Shown here: piece after piece, positions 13,931 through 27,919 of the stretch
How positions within the stretch are numbered: position 1 is the stretch's first letter
Layout of the letters: every line of letters begins with the position of its first letter
DNA from: Climacium dendroides
Lineage: Eukaryota > Streptophyta > Bryopsida > Hypnales > Climaciaceae
Length of the DNA stretch: 64,000 nt
Assembly: GCA_950106755.1 (NCBI GenBank)
Contig: OX467088.1
Location: forward strand, 29,102,401-29,166,400
Reading direction: 5' to 3'
The notes under the pieces: generated by a model
What the model was told of the DNA's origin: nothing
What the model saw: the letters and a program-made list of their open reading frames with translations, nothing else
Database searches by the model: none
Translations under genes and position numbers: made by a program

Positions 13931-14632
13931 TTGAAAAAAAACAAATTTAAAAATCATGCTCTATTTAATAGAAACCAAACCAATAACTTATATCCGTTTC
14001 ACATGCAAGCACGTCCCAAAACATAACACACAACTTGCAAATCTTCGAAATAATTACGATTCATGGAAAAATCAAGTTGAGGAGGACACTATTGCTTCCC
14101 CACACTTTCTCATTTAATAGAAATGGGTTTTTAAAAAAAAAAAATTTGAAAATCATGCTCTATTTAATAGAAACCAAACCAATAACTTATATCCGTTTGA
14201 CATGCACGCACGTCCCAAAACATAACACACAACTTGCAAATCTTCGAAATAATTACGATTCATGGAAAAATCAAGTTGAGGAGGACACTATTGCTTCCCC
14301 ACACTTTCTCATTTAATAGAAATAGGTTTTTAAAAAAAACAAATTTAAAAATCATGCTCTATTTAATAGAAACCAAACCAATAACTTATATCCGTTTCAC
14401 ATGCAAGCACGTCCCAAAACATAACACACAACTTGCAAATCTTCGAAATAATTACGATTCATGGAAAAATCAATTTGAAGAGGACCCTATTGATTCCCAA
14501 CACACTTTCTAATTCAATGGAAACTGGTTTAAAAAAAAAAAAAATTAAAAATCATGCTCTATTTAATAGAAACCAAACCAATAACTTATATCCGTTTGAC
14601 ATGCAAGCACGTCCCAAAACATAACACTTAAC

Positions 14633-16611
14633 TTGGAAATCTTCGAAATAATTACGATTCATGGAAAAATCAAGTTGAGGAGGACACTATTGCTTCCCCA
14701 CACTTTCTAATTCAATGGAAACTGGTTTTAAAAAAAAAAAAATTAAAAATCATGCTCTATTTAATAGAAACCAAACCAATAACTTATATCCGTTTCACAT
14801 GCAAGCACGTCCCAAAACATAACACACAACTTGCAAATCTTCGAAATAATTACGATTCATGGAAAAATCAAGTTGATGAGGACACTATTGCTTCCCCACA
14901 CTTTCTCATTTAATAGAAATGGGTTTTTAAAAAAAACAAATTTAAAAATCATGCTCTATTTAATAGAAACCAAACCAATAACTTATATCCGTTTCACATG
15001 CAAGCACGTCCCAAAACATAACACACAACTTGCAAATCTTCGAAATAATTACGATTCATGGAAAAATCAATTTGAAGAGGACCCTATTGCTTCCCCACAC
15101 TTTCTAATTCAATGGAAACTGGTTTAAAAAAAATTAAAATGAAAAATCATGCTCTATTTAATAGAAACCAAACCAATAACTTATATCCGTTTGACATGCA
15201 AGCACGTCCCAAAACATAACACACAACTTGCAAATCTTCGAAATAATTACTATTCATGGAAAAATCAATTTGAAGAGGACCCTATTGCTTCCCCACACTT
15301 TCTAATTCAATGGAAACTGGTTTAAAAAAAAAAAAAATTAAAAATCATGCTCTATTTAATAGAAACCAAACCAATAACTTATATCCGTTTGACATGCAAG
15401 CACGACCCAAAACATAACACACAACTTGCAAATCTTCGAAATAATTACGATTCACGAAAAATCAATTTAAAGAGGACACTATTGCTTCCCCACACTTTCT
15501 CATTTAATAGAAATGGGTTTTTAAAAAAAACAAATTTAAAAATCATGCTCTATTTAATAGAAACCAAACCAATAACTTATATCCGTTTCACATGCAAGCA
15601 CGTCCCAAAACATAACACACAACTTGCAAATGTTCGAAATAATTACGATTCATGGAAAAATCAATTTGAAGAGGACCCTATTGCTTCCTCACACTTTCTA
15701 ATTCAATGGAAACTGGTTTAAAAAAAAAAAAATTAAAAATCATGCTCTATTTAATAGAAACCAAACCAATAACTTATATCCGTTTGACATGCAAGCACGT
15801 CCCAAAACATAACACACAACTTGCAAATCTTCGAAATAATTACGATTCATGGGAAAATCAATTTGAAGAGGACCCTATTGCTTCCCCACACTTTCTAATT
15901 CAATGGAAACTGGTTTAAAAAAAAAAAAAACTAAAAATCATGCTCTATTTAATAGAAACCAAACCAATAACTTATATCCGTTTCACATGCAAGCACGACC
16001 CAAAACATAACACACAACTTGCAAATCTTCGAAATAATTACGATTCACGAAAAATCAATTTAAAGAGGACACTATTGCTTCCCCACACTTTCTCATTTAA
16101 TAGAAATGGGTTTTTAAAAAAAACAAATTTAAAAATCATGCTCTATTTAGTAGAAACCAAACCAATAACTTATATCCGTTTCACATGCAAGCACGTCCCA
16201 AAACATAACACACAACTTGCAAATGTTCGAAATAATTACGATTCATGGAAAAATCAATTTGAAGAGGACCCTATTGCTTCCTCACACTTTCTAATTCAAT
16301 GGAAACTGGTTTAAAAAAAAAAAAATTAAAAATCATGCTCTATTTAATAGAAACCAAACCAATAACTTATATCCGTTTCACATGCAAGCACGTCCCAAAA
16401 CATAACACACAACTTGCAAATCTTCGAAATAATTACGATTCATGGAAAAATCAATTTGAAGAGGACCCTATTGCTTCCCCACACTTTCTAATTCAATGGA
16501 AACTGGTTTAAAAAAAATAAAAATTAAAAATCATGCTCTATTTAATAGAAACCAAACCAATAACTTATATCCGTTTGACATGCAAGCACGTCCCAAAACA
16601 TAACACTTAAC
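14633..16611 (+). repeat. 1979-bp decamer HOR, copy 1
   Basis: The unit begins with the rare phase point TTGGAAATC in place of TTGCAAATC. It then contains, in order: an H/B recombinant; GTTGATGAGG; a B unit with AAAATTAAAATG; a TTACTATTC unit; a GATTCACG unit with TTTAAAGAGG; a GTTCGAAAT unit with CCTCACAC; a unit with CATGGGAAAATC; then GATTCACG and GTTCG units again; and a B unit. That makes ten monomers. The next TTGGAAATC lies at 16612. Confidence 0.87.
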
Positions 16612-18990
16612 TTGGAAATCTTCGAAATAATTACGATTCATGGAAAAATCAAGTTGAGGAGGACACTATTGCTTCCCCACACTTTCTAATTCAATGGAAA
16701 CTGGTTTTAAAAAAAAAAAAATTAAAAATCATGCTCTATTTAATAGAAACCAAACCAATAACTTATATCCGTTTCACATGCAAGCACGTCCCAAAACATA
16801 ACACACAACTTGCAAATCTTCGAAATAATTACGATTCATGGAAAAATCAAGTTGATGAGGACACTATTGCTTCCCCACACTTTCTCATTTAATAGAAATG
16901 GGTTTTTAAAAAAAACAAATTTAAAAATCATGCTCTATTTAATAGAAACCAAACCAATAACTTATATCCGTTTCACATGCAAGCACGTCCCAAAACATAA
17001 CACACAACTTGCAAATCTTCGAAATAATTACGATTCATGGAAAAATCAATTTGAAGAGGACCCTATTGCTTCCCCACACTTTCTAATTCAATGGAAACTG
17101 GTTTAAAAAAAATTAAAATTAAAAATCATGCTCTATTTAATAGAAACCAAACCAATAACTTATATCCGTTTGACATGCAAGCACGTCCCAAAACATAACA
17201 CACAACTTGCAAATCTTCGAAATAATTACTATTCATGGAAAAATCAATTTGAAGAGGACCCTATTGCTTCCCCACACTTTCTAATTCAATGGAAACTGGT
17301 TTAAAAAAAAAAAAAATTAAAAATCATGCTCTATTTAATAGAAACCAAACCAATAACTTATATCCGTTTGACATGCAAGCACGACCCAAAACATAACACA
17401 CAACTTGCAAATCTTCGAAATAATTACGATTCACGAAAAATCAATTTAAAGAGGACACTATTGCTTCCCCACACTTTCTCATTTAATAGAAATGGGTTTT
17501 TAAAAAAAACAAATTTAAAAATCATGCTCTATTTAATAGAAACCAAACCAATAACTTATATCCGTTTCACATGCAAGCACGTCCCAAAACATAACACACA
17601 ACTTGCAAATGTTCGAAATAATTACGATTCATGGAAAAATCAATTTGAAGAGGACCCTATTGCTTCCTCACACTTTCTAATTCAATGGAAACTGGTTTAA
17701 AAAAAAAAAAATTAAAAATCATGCTCTATTTAATAGAAACCAAACCAATAACTTATATCCGTTTGACATGCAAGCACGTCCCAAAACATAACACACAACT
17801 TGCAAATCTTCGAAATAATTACGATTCATGGGAAAATCAATTTGAAGAGGACCCTATTGCTTCCCCACACTTTCTAATTCAATGGAAACTGGTTTAAAAA
17901 AAAAAAAAACTAAAAATCATGCTCTATTTAATAGAAACCAAACCAATAACTTATATCCGTTTCACATGCAAGCACGACCCAAAACATAACACACAACTTG
18001 CAAATCTTCGAAATAATTACGATTCACGAAAAATCAATTTAAAGAGGACACTATTGCTTCCCCACACTTTCTCATTTAATAGAAATGGGTTTTTAAAAAA
18101 AACAAATTTAAAAATCATGCTCTATTTAATAGAAACCAAACCAATAACTTATATCCGTTTCACATGCAAGCACGTCCCAAAACATAACACACAACTTGCA
18201 AATCTTCGAAATAATTACGATTCATGGAAAAATCAATTTGAAGAGGACCCTATTGCTTCCTCACACTTTCTAATTCAATGGAAACTGGTTTAAAAAAAAA
18301 AAAATTAAAAATCATGCTCTATTTAATAGAAACCAAACCAATAACTTATATCCGTTTCACATGCAAGCACGTCCCAAAACATAACACACAACTTGCAAAT
18401 CTTCGAAATAATTACGATTCATGGAAAAATCAATTTGAAGAGGACCCTATTGCTTCCCCACACTTTCTAATTCAATGGAAACTGGTTTTAAAAAAATAAA
18501 AATTAAAAATCATGCTCTATTTAATAGAAACCAAACCAATAACTTATATCCGTTTCACATGCAAGCACGTCCCAAAACATAACACACAACTTGCAAATCT
18601 TCGAAATAATTACGATTCATGGAAAAATCAAGTTGAGGAGGACACTATTGCTTCCCCACACTTTCTCATTTAATAGAAATGGGTTTTTAAAAAAAAACAA
18701 ATTTAAAAATCATGCTCTATTTAATAGAAACCAAACCAATAACTTATATCCGTTTCACATGCAAGCACGTCCCAAAACATAACACACAACTTGCAAATCT
18801 TCGAAATAATTACGATTCATGGAAAAATCAATTTGAAGAGGACCCTATTGATTCCCAACACACTTTCTAATTCAATGGAAACTGGTTTAAAAAAAAAAAA
18901 AATTAAAAATCATGCTCTATTTAATAGAAACCAAACCAATAACTTATATCCGTTTGACATGCAAGCACGTCCCAAAACATAACACTTAAC
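16612..18990 (+). repeat. Decamer HOR, copy 2, extended to 2379 bp by two extra monomers
   Basis: The ten monomers follow the order of copy 1. One later unit has CTTCGAAAT where copy 1 has GTTCGAAAT. Two more monomers follow at about 18591-18990, the second being an N unit with GATTCCCAACACAC. The next TTGGAAATC is at 18991. The distance is therefore 2379 bp in place of 1979, a clean two-monomer difference as expected from unequal exchange. Confidence 0.85.
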
Positions 18991-20990
18991 TTGGAAATCT
19001 TCGAAATAATTACGATTCATGGAAAAATCAAGTTGAGGAGGACACTATTGCTTCCCCACACTTTCTAATTCAATGGAAACTGGTTTTAAAAAAAAAAAAA
19101 TTAAAAATCATGCTCTATTTAATAGAAACCAAACCAATAACTTATATCCGTTTCATATGCAAGCACGTCCCAAAACATAACACACAACTTGCAAATCTTC
19201 GAAATAATTACGATTCATGGAAAAATCAAGTTGATGAGGACACTATTGCTTCCCCACACTTTCTCATTTAATAGAAATGGGTTTTTAAAAAAAACAAATT
19301 TAAAAATCATGCTCTATTTAATAGAAACCAAACCAATAACTTATATCCGTTTCACATGCAAGCACGTCCCAAAACATAACACACAACTTGCAAATCTTCG
19401 AAATAATTACGATTCATGGAAAAATCAATTTGAAGAGGACCCTATTGGTTCCCCACACTTTCTAATTCAATGGAAACTGGTTTAAAAAAAATTAAAATTA
19501 AAAATCATGCTCTATTTAATAGAAACCAAACCAATAACTTATATCCGTTTGACATGCAAGCACGTCCCAAAACATAACACACAACTTGCAAATCTTCGAA
19601 ATAATTACGATTCATGGAAAAATCAAGTTGATGAGGACACTATTGCTTCCCCACACTTTCTCATTTAATAGAAATGGGTTTTTAAAAAAAACAAATTTAA
19701 AAATCATGCTCTATTTAATAGAAACCAAACCAATAACTTATATCCGTTTCACATGCAAGCACGTCCCAAAACATAACACACAACTTGCAAATCTTCGAAA
19801 TAATTACGATTCACGAAAAATCAATTTAAAGAGGACACTATTGCTTCCCCACACTTTCTCATTTAATAGAAATGGGTTTTTAAAAAAAACAAATTTAAAA
19901 ATCATGCTCTATTTAATAGAAACCAAACCAATAACTTATATCCGTTTCACATGCAAGCACGTCCCAAAACATAACACACAACTTGCAAATGTTCGAAATA
20001 ATTACGATTCATGGAAAAATCAATTTGAAGAGGACCCTATTGCTTCCTCACACTTTCTAATTCAATGGAAACTGGTTTAAAAAAAAAAAAATTAAAAATC
20101 ATGCTCTATTTAATAGAAACCAAACCAATAACTTATATCCGTTTGACATGCACGCACGTCCCAAAACATAACACACAACTTGCAAATCTTCGAAATAATT
20201 ACGATTCATGGGAAAATCAATTTGAAGAGGACCCTATTGCTTCCCCACACTTTCTAATTCAATGGAACTGGTTTAAAAAAAAAAAAAACTAAAAATCATG
20301 CTCTATTTAATAGAAACCAAACCAATAACTTATATCCGTTTCACATGCAAGCACGACCCAAAACATAACACACAACTTGCAAATCTTCGAAATAATTACG
20401 ATTCACGAAAAATCAATTTAAAGAGGACACTATTGCTTCCCCACACTTTCTCATTTAATAGAAATGGGTTTTTAAAAAAAACAAATTTAAAAATCATGCT
20501 CTATTTAATAGAAACCAAACCAATAACTTATATCCGTTTGACATGCAAGCACGTCCCAAAACATAACACACAACTTGCAAATGTTCGAAATAATTACGAT
20601 TCATGGAAAAATCAATTTGAAGAGGACCCTATTGCTTCCTCACACTTTCTAATTCAATGGAAACTGGTTTAAAAAAAAAAAAATTAAAAATCATGCTCTA
20701 TTTAATAGAAACCAAACCAATAACTTATATCCGTTTGACATGCACGCACGTCCCAAAACATAACACACAACTTGCAAATCTTCGAAATAATTACGATTCA
20801 TGGAAAAATCAATTTGAAGAGGACCCTATTGATTCCCAACACACTTTCTAATTCAATGGAAACTGGTTTAAAAAAAAAAAAAATTAAAAATCATGCTCTA
20901 TTTAATAGAAACCAAACCAATAACTTATATCCGTTTGACATGCAAGCACGTCCCAAAACATAACACACAACTTGCAAATCTTCGAAATAA
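18991..20990 (+). repeat. Decamer HOR, copy 3 (rearranged)
   Basis: It opens with TTGGAAATC and a GTTGATGAGG unit, repeats GTTGATGAGG near 19629, and then has the GATTCACG, GTTCGAAAT, CATGGGAAAATC, GATTCACG, GTTCGAAAT succession of the earlier copies. It ends in N units near 20772 and 20972 rather than B units. One monomer has a shortened AATGGAACTGG near 20263. This is the most altered of the three decamer copies. Confidence 0.8.
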
Positions 20991-21092
20991 TTACGATTCA
21001 TGGAAAAATCAATTTGAAGAGGACCCTATTGATTCCCAACACACTTTCTAATTCAATGGAAACTGGTTTAAAAAAAAAAAAAATTAAAAATC

Positions 21093-22258
21093 ATGCTCTA
21101 TTTAATAGAAACCAAACCAATAACTTATATCCGTTTCACATGCAAGCACGTCCCAAAACATAACACACAACTTGCAAATCTTCGAAATAATTACGATTCA
21201 TGGAAAAATCAATTTGAAGAGGACCCTAGTGCTTCCCCACACTTTCTAATTCAATGGAAACTGGTTTTAAAAAAATAAAAATTAAAAATCATGCTCTATT
21301 TAATAGAAACCAAACCAATAACTTATATCCGTTTCACATGCAAGCACGTCCCAAAACATAACACACAACTTGCAAATCTCCGAAATAATTACGATTCATG
21401 GAAAAATCAATTGGAGCAGGACACTATTGCTTCCCCACACTTTCTCATTTAATAGAAATGGGTTTTAAAAAAAAACAAATTTAAAAATCATGCTCTATTT
21501 AATAGAAACCAAACCAATAACTTATATCCGTTTGACATGCAAGCACGTCCCAAAACATAACACACAACTTGCAAATCTTCGAAATAATTACGATTCATGG
21601 AAAAATCAAGTTGAGGAGGACACTATTGCTTCCCCACACTTTCTAATTCAATGGAAACTGGTTTTAAAAAAAAAAAAATTAAAAATCATGCTCTATTTAA
21701 TAGAAACCAAACCAATAACTTATATCCGTTTGACATGCAAGCACGTCCCAAAACATAACACACAACTTGCAAATCTTCGAAATAATTACGATTCATGGAA
21801 AAATCAAGTTGATGAGGACACTATTGCTTCCCCACACTTTCTCATTTAATAGAAATGGGTTTTTAAAAAAAACAAATTTAAAAATCATGCTCTATTTAAT
21901 AGAAACCAAACCAATAACTTATATCCGTTTCACATGCAAGCACGTCCCAAAACATAACACACAACTTGCAAATCTTCGAAATAATTACGATTCATGGAAA
22001 AATCAATTTGAAGAGGACCCTATTGCTTCCCCACACTTTCTAATTCAATGGAAACTGGTTTAAAAAAAATAAAAATTAAAAATCATGCTCTATTTAATAG
22101 AAACCAAACCAATAACTTATATCCGTTTGACATGCAAGCACGTCCCAAAACATAACACACAACTTGCAAATCTTCGAAATAATTACGATTCATGGAAAAA
22201 TCAAGTTGAGGAGGACACTATTGCTTCCCCACACTTTCTCATTTAATAGAAATGGGTT
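21093..22258 (+). repeat. Right member of the 8328-bp-displaced duplication
   Basis: It repeats the order of variants at 12765-13930. A visible private change is CCCTAGTGCTTCC near 21226, where the partner has CCCTATTGCTTCC. The decamer expansion lies between the two members. Either a unit of about 8.3 kb was duplicated and then reworked, or the decamers expanded inside an older block. The sequence alone does not decide. Confidence 0.78.
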
Positions 22259-22761
22259 TTTAAAAAAAACAAATTTAAAAATCATGCTCTATTTTATAGA
22301 AACCAAACCAATAACTTATATCCGTTTCACATGCAAGCACGTCCCAAAACATAACACACAACTTGCAAATCTTCGAAATAATTACGATTCATGGAAAAAT
22401 CAAGTTGAGGAGGACACTATTGCTTCCCCACACTTTCTCATTTAATAGAAATGGGTTTTTAAAAAAAACAAATTTAAAAATCATGCTCTATTTAATAGAA
22501 ACCAAACCAATAACTTATATCCGTTTGACATGCACGCACGTCCCAAAACATAACACACAACTTGCAAATCTTCGAAATAATTACGATTCATGGAAAAATC
22601 AAGTTGAGGAGGACACTATTGCTTCCCCATACTTTCTCATTTAATAGAAATGGGTTTTTAAAAAAAAACAAATTTAAAAATCATGCTCTATTTAATAGAA
22701 ACCAAACCAATAACTTATATCCGTTTCACATGCAAGCACGTCCCAAAACATAACACACAAC

Positions 22762-25143
22762 TTGCAAATCTTCGAAATAATTACGATTCATGGAAAAATC
22801 AATTTGAAGAGGACCCTATTGCTTCCCCACACTTTCTAATTCAATGCAAAATGGTTTTAAAAAAAAAAAATTAAAAATCATGCTCTATTTAATAGAAACC
22901 AAACCAATAACTTATATCCGTTTGACATGCAAGCACGTCCCAAAACATAACACACAACTTGCAAATCTCCGAAATAATTACGATTCATGGAAAAATCAAT
23001 TGGAGCAGGACACTATTGCTTCCCCACACTTTCTCATTTAATAGAAATGGGTTTTAAAAAAAAACAAATTTAAAAATCATGCTCTATTTAATAGAAACCA
23101 AACCAATAACTTATATCCGTTTCACATGCAAGAACGTCCCAAAACATAACACTTAACTTGCAAATCTTCGAAATAATTACGATTCATGGAAAAATCAAGT
23201 TGAGGAGGACACTATTGCTTCCCCACACTTTCTCATTTAATAGAAATGGGTTTTTAAAAAAAACAAATTTAAAAATCATGCTCTATTTAATAGAAACCAA
23301 ACCAATAACTTATATCCGTTTGACATGCACGCACGTCCCAAAACATAACACACAACTTGCAAATCTTCGAAATAATTACGATTCATGGAAAAATCAAGTT
23401 GAGGAGGACACTATTGCTTCCCCACACTTTCTCATTTAATAGAAATGGGTTTTTAAAAAAAACAAATTTAAAAATCATGCTCTATTTAATAGAAACCAAA
23501 CCAATAACTTATATCCGTTTGACATGCAAGCACGTCCCAAAACATAACACACAACTTGCAAATCTTCGAAATAATTACGATTCATGGAAAAATCAAGTTG
23601 AGGAGGACACTATTGCTTCCCCACACTTTCTCATTTAATAGAAATGGGTTTTTAAAAAAAACAAATTTAAAAATCATGCTCTATTTAATAGAAACCAAAC
23701 CAATAACTTATATCCGTTTGACATGCAAGCACGTCCCAAAACATAACACACAACTTTCAAATCTTCGAATTAATTACGATTCATGGAAAAATCAAGTTGA
23801 GGAGGACACTATTGCTTCCCCACACTTTCTCATTTAATAGAAATGGGTTTTTAAAAAAAACAAATTTAAAAATCATGCTCTATTTAATAGAAACCAAACC
23901 AATAACTTATATCCGTTTGACATGCAAGCACGCCCAAAACATAACACACAACTTGCAAATCTTCGAAATAATTACGATTCATGGAAAAATCAATTTGAAG
24001 AGGACCCTATTGCTTCCCCACACTTTCTAATTCAATGCAAAATGGTTTAAAAAAAAAAAAATTCAAAATCATGCTCTATTTAATAGAAACCAAACCAATA
24101 ACTTATATCCGTTTGACATGCAAGCACGTCCCAAAACATAACACACAACTTGCAAATCTCCGAAATAATTACGATTCATGGAAAAATCAATTGGAGCAGG
24201 ACACTATTGCTTCCCCACACTTTCTCATTTAATAGAAATGGGTTTTTAAAAAAAACAAATTTAAAAATCATGCTCTATTTAATAGAAACCAAACCAATAA
24301 CTTATATCCGTTTGACATGCAAGCACGTCCCAAAACATAACACTTAACTTGCAAATCTTCGAAATAATTACGATTCATGGAAAAATCAAGTTGAGGAGGA
24401 CACTATTGCTTCCCCACACTTTCTCATTTAATAGAAATGGGTTTTTAAAAAAAACAAATTTAAAAATCATGCTCTATTTAATAGAAACCAAACCAATAAC
24501 TTATATCCGTTTGACATGCAAGAACGTCCCAAAACATAACACTTAACTTGCAAATCTTCGAAATAATTACGATTCATGGAAAAATCAAGTTGAGGAGGAC
24601 ACTATTGCTTCCCCACACTTTCTCATTTAATAGAAATGGGTTTTTAAAAAAAACAAATTTAAAAATCATGCTCTATTTAATAGAAACCAAACCAATAACT
24701 TATATCCGTTTGACATGCACGCACGTCCCAAAACATAACACACAACTTGCAAATCTTCGAAATAATTACGATTCATGGAAAAATCAATTTGAGGAGGACA
24801 CTATTGCTTCCCCACACTTTCTCATTTAATAGAAATGGGTTTTTAAAAAAAACAAATTTAAAAATCATGCTCTATTTAATAGAAACCAAACCAATAACTT
24901 ATATCCGTTTGACATGCAAGCACGTCCCAAAACATAACACACAACTTGCAAATCTTCGAAATAATTACGATTCATGGAAAAATCAAGTTGAGGAGGACAC
25001 TATTGCTTCCCCACACTTTCTCATTTAATAGAAATGGGTTTTTAAAAAAAACAAATTTAAAAATCATGCTCTATTTAATAGAAACCAAACCAATAACTTA
25101 TATCCGTTTGACATGCAAGCACGCCCAAAACATAACACACAAC
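22762..25143 (+). repeat. Two tandem 1191-bp hexamer HORs
   Basis: Each hexamer starts with an M unit (AATGCAAAATGG), then a W unit, then four H-like units, spanning 22762-23952 and 23953-25143. A private deletion, CACGCCCAAAAC for CACGTCCCAAAAC, occurs at 23931 and 25122, again 1191 bp apart, which confirms the register. A third M starts at 25144 and the next at 26334 (1190 bp), but the units between them no longer follow the hexamer order. Confidence 0.85.
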
Positions 25144-26928
25144 TTGCAAATCTTCGAAATAATTACGATTCATGGAAAAATCAATTTGAAGAGGACCCTA
25201 TTGCTTCCCCACACTTTCTAATTCAATGCAAAATGGTTTAAAAAAAAAAAAATTAAAAATCATGCTCTATTTAATAGAAACCAAACCAATAACTTATATC
25301 CGTTTGACATGCAAGCACGTCCCAAAACAAAACACACAACTTGCAAATCTCCGAAATAATTACGATTCATGGAAAAATCAAGTTGAGGAGGACACTATTG
25401 CTTCCCCACCTTTTCTCATTTAATAGAAATGGGTTTTTAAAAAAAACAAATTTAAAAATCATGCTCTATTTAATAGAAACCAAACCAATAACTTATATCC
25501 GTTTCACATGCAAGCACGTCCCAAAACATAACACACAACTTGCAAATCTTCGAATTAATTACGATTCATGGAAAAATCAATTGGAGCAGGACACTATTGC
25601 TTCCCCACACTTTCTCATTTAATAGAAATGGGTTTTTAAAAAAAACAAATTTAAAAATCATGCTCTATTTAATAGAAACCAAACCAATAACTTATATCCG
25701 TTTGACATGCAAGCACGTCCCAAAACATAACACACAACTTGCAAATCTTCGAAATAATTACGATTCATGGAAAAATCAATTTGAAGAGGACCCTATTGCT
25801 TCCCCACACTTTCTAATTCAATGGAAACTGGTTTAAAAAAATTAAAATTAAAAATCATGCTCTATTTAATAGAAACCAAACCAATAACTTATATCCGTTT
25901 GACATGCAAGCACGTCCCAAAACATAACACACAACTTTCAAATCTCCGAAATAATTACGATTCATGGAAAAATCAATTGGAGCAGGACACTATTGCTTCC
26001 CCACAGTTTCTCATTTAATAGAAATGGGTTTTTAAAAAAAACAAATTTAAAAATCATGCTCTATTTAATAGAAACCAAACCAATAACTTATATCCGTTTG
26101 ACATGCAAGCACGTCCCAAAACATAACACTTAACTTGCAAATCTTCGAAATAATTACGATTCATGGAAAAATCAAGTTGAGGAGGACACTATTGCTTCCC
26201 CACACTTTCTCATTTAATAGAAATGGGTTTTTAAAAAAAATAAATTTAAAAATCATGCTCTATTTAATAGAAACCAAACCAATAACTTATATCCGTTTGA
26301 CATGCAAGCACGTCCCAAAACATAACACACAACTTGCAAATCTTCGAAATAATTACGATTCATGGAAAAATCAATTTGAAGAGGACCCTATTGCTTCCCC
26401 ACACTTTCTAATTCAATGCAAAATGGTTTAAAAAAAAAAAAATTAAAAATCATGCTCTATTTAATAGAAACCAAACCAATAACTTATATCCGTTTCACAT
26501 GCAAGCACGTCCCAAAACATAACACACAACTTGCAAATCTCCGAAATAATTACGATTCATGGAAAAATCAATTGGAGCAGGACACTATTGCTTCCCCACA
26601 CTTTCTCATTTAATAGAAATGGGTTTTTAAAAAAAACAAATTTAAAAATCATGCTCTATTTAATAGAAACCAAACCAATAACTTATATCCGTTTGACATG
26701 CAAGCACGTCCCAAAACATAACACACAACTTGCAAATCTTCGAAATAATTACGATTCATGGAAAAATCAAGTTGAGGAGGACACTATTGCTTCCCCACAC
26801 TTTCTCATTTAATAGAAATGGGTTTTTAAAAAAAATAAATTTAAAAATCATGCTCTATTTAATAGAAACCAAACCAATAACTTATATCCGTTTGACATGC
26901 AAGCACGTCCCAAAACATAACACACAAC

Positions 26929-27125
26929 TTGCAAATCTTCGAAATAATTACGATTCATGGAAAAATCAATTTGAAGAGGACCCTATTGCTTCCCCACACT
27001 TTCTAATTCAATGCAAAATGGTTTAAAAAAAAAAAAATTAAAAATCATGCTCTATTTAATAGAAACCAAACCAATAACTTATATCCGTTTCACATGCAAG
27101 CACGTCCCAAAACATAACACACAAC
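26929..27125 (+). repeat. Reference monomer, class M (197 bp)
   Basis: Class M is a B-like unit whose AATGGAAACTGG has become AATGCAAAATGG, with a shorter A-tract. It is confined to 22.7-31.4 kb. Its copies at 22762, 23953, 25144, 26334, 26929, 27524 and 28119 set the 1191-bp and then 595-bp registers, so it is the best marker of that amplification phase. Confidence 0.85.
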
Positions 27126-27720
27126 TTGCAAATCTCCGAAATAATTACGATTCATGGAAAAATCAATTGGAGCAGGACACTATTGCTTCCCCACACTTTC
27201 TCATTTAATAGAAATGGGTTTTTAAAAAAAACAAATTTAAAAATCATGCTCTATTTAATAGAAACCAAACCAATAACTTATATCCGTTTGACATGCAAGC
27301 ACGTCCCAAAACATAACACACAACTTGCAAATCTTCGAAATAATTACGATTCATGGAAAAATCAAGTTGAGGAGGACACTATTGCTTCCCCACACTTTCT
27401 CATTTAATAGAAATGGGTTTTTAAAAAAAATAAATTTAAAAATCATGCTCTATTTAATAGAAACCAAACCAATAACTTATATCCGTTTGACATGCAAGCA
27501 CGTCCCAAAACATAACACACAACTTGCAAATCTTCGAAATAATTACGATTCATGGAAAAATCAATTTGAAGAGGACCCTATTGCTTCCCCACACTTTCTA
27601 ATTCAATGCAAAATGGTTTAAAAAAAAAAAAATTAAAAATCATGCTCTATTTAATAGAAACCAAACCAATAACTTATATCCGTTTCACATGCAAGCACGT
27701 CCCAAAACATAACACACAAC

Positions 27721-27919
27721 TTGCAAATCTCCGAAATAATTACGATTCATGGAAAAATCAATTGGAGCAGGACACTATTGCTTCCCCACACTTTCTCATT
27801 TAATAGAAATGGGTTTTTAAAAAAAACAAATTTAAAAATCATGCTCTATTTAATAGAAACCAAACCAATAACTTATATCCGTTTGACATGCAAGCACGTC
27901 CCAAAACATAACACTTAAC
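27721..27919 (+). repeat. Reference monomer, class W (199 bp)
   Basis: Class W has CTCCGAAAT where most classes have CTTCGAAAT, and TTGGAGCAGGACAC in the variable block, with an H-like right half. It occurs from about 6.5 kb to 46 kb and is absent from the terminal S-L-N/E-H-N region. A few units have TTGGAGCAGG with CTTCG (near 12246, 37662 and 38457), so the two marks can separate. Confidence 0.82.

Noticed and set aside
15624..15660. GTTCGAAAT resembling a tRNA/SINE B box
   Set aside because: The final C of the B box is missing, no A box (TRGC..AGYGG type) lies at the right distance, and most monomers have CTTCGAAAT. No tRNA fold is apparent.
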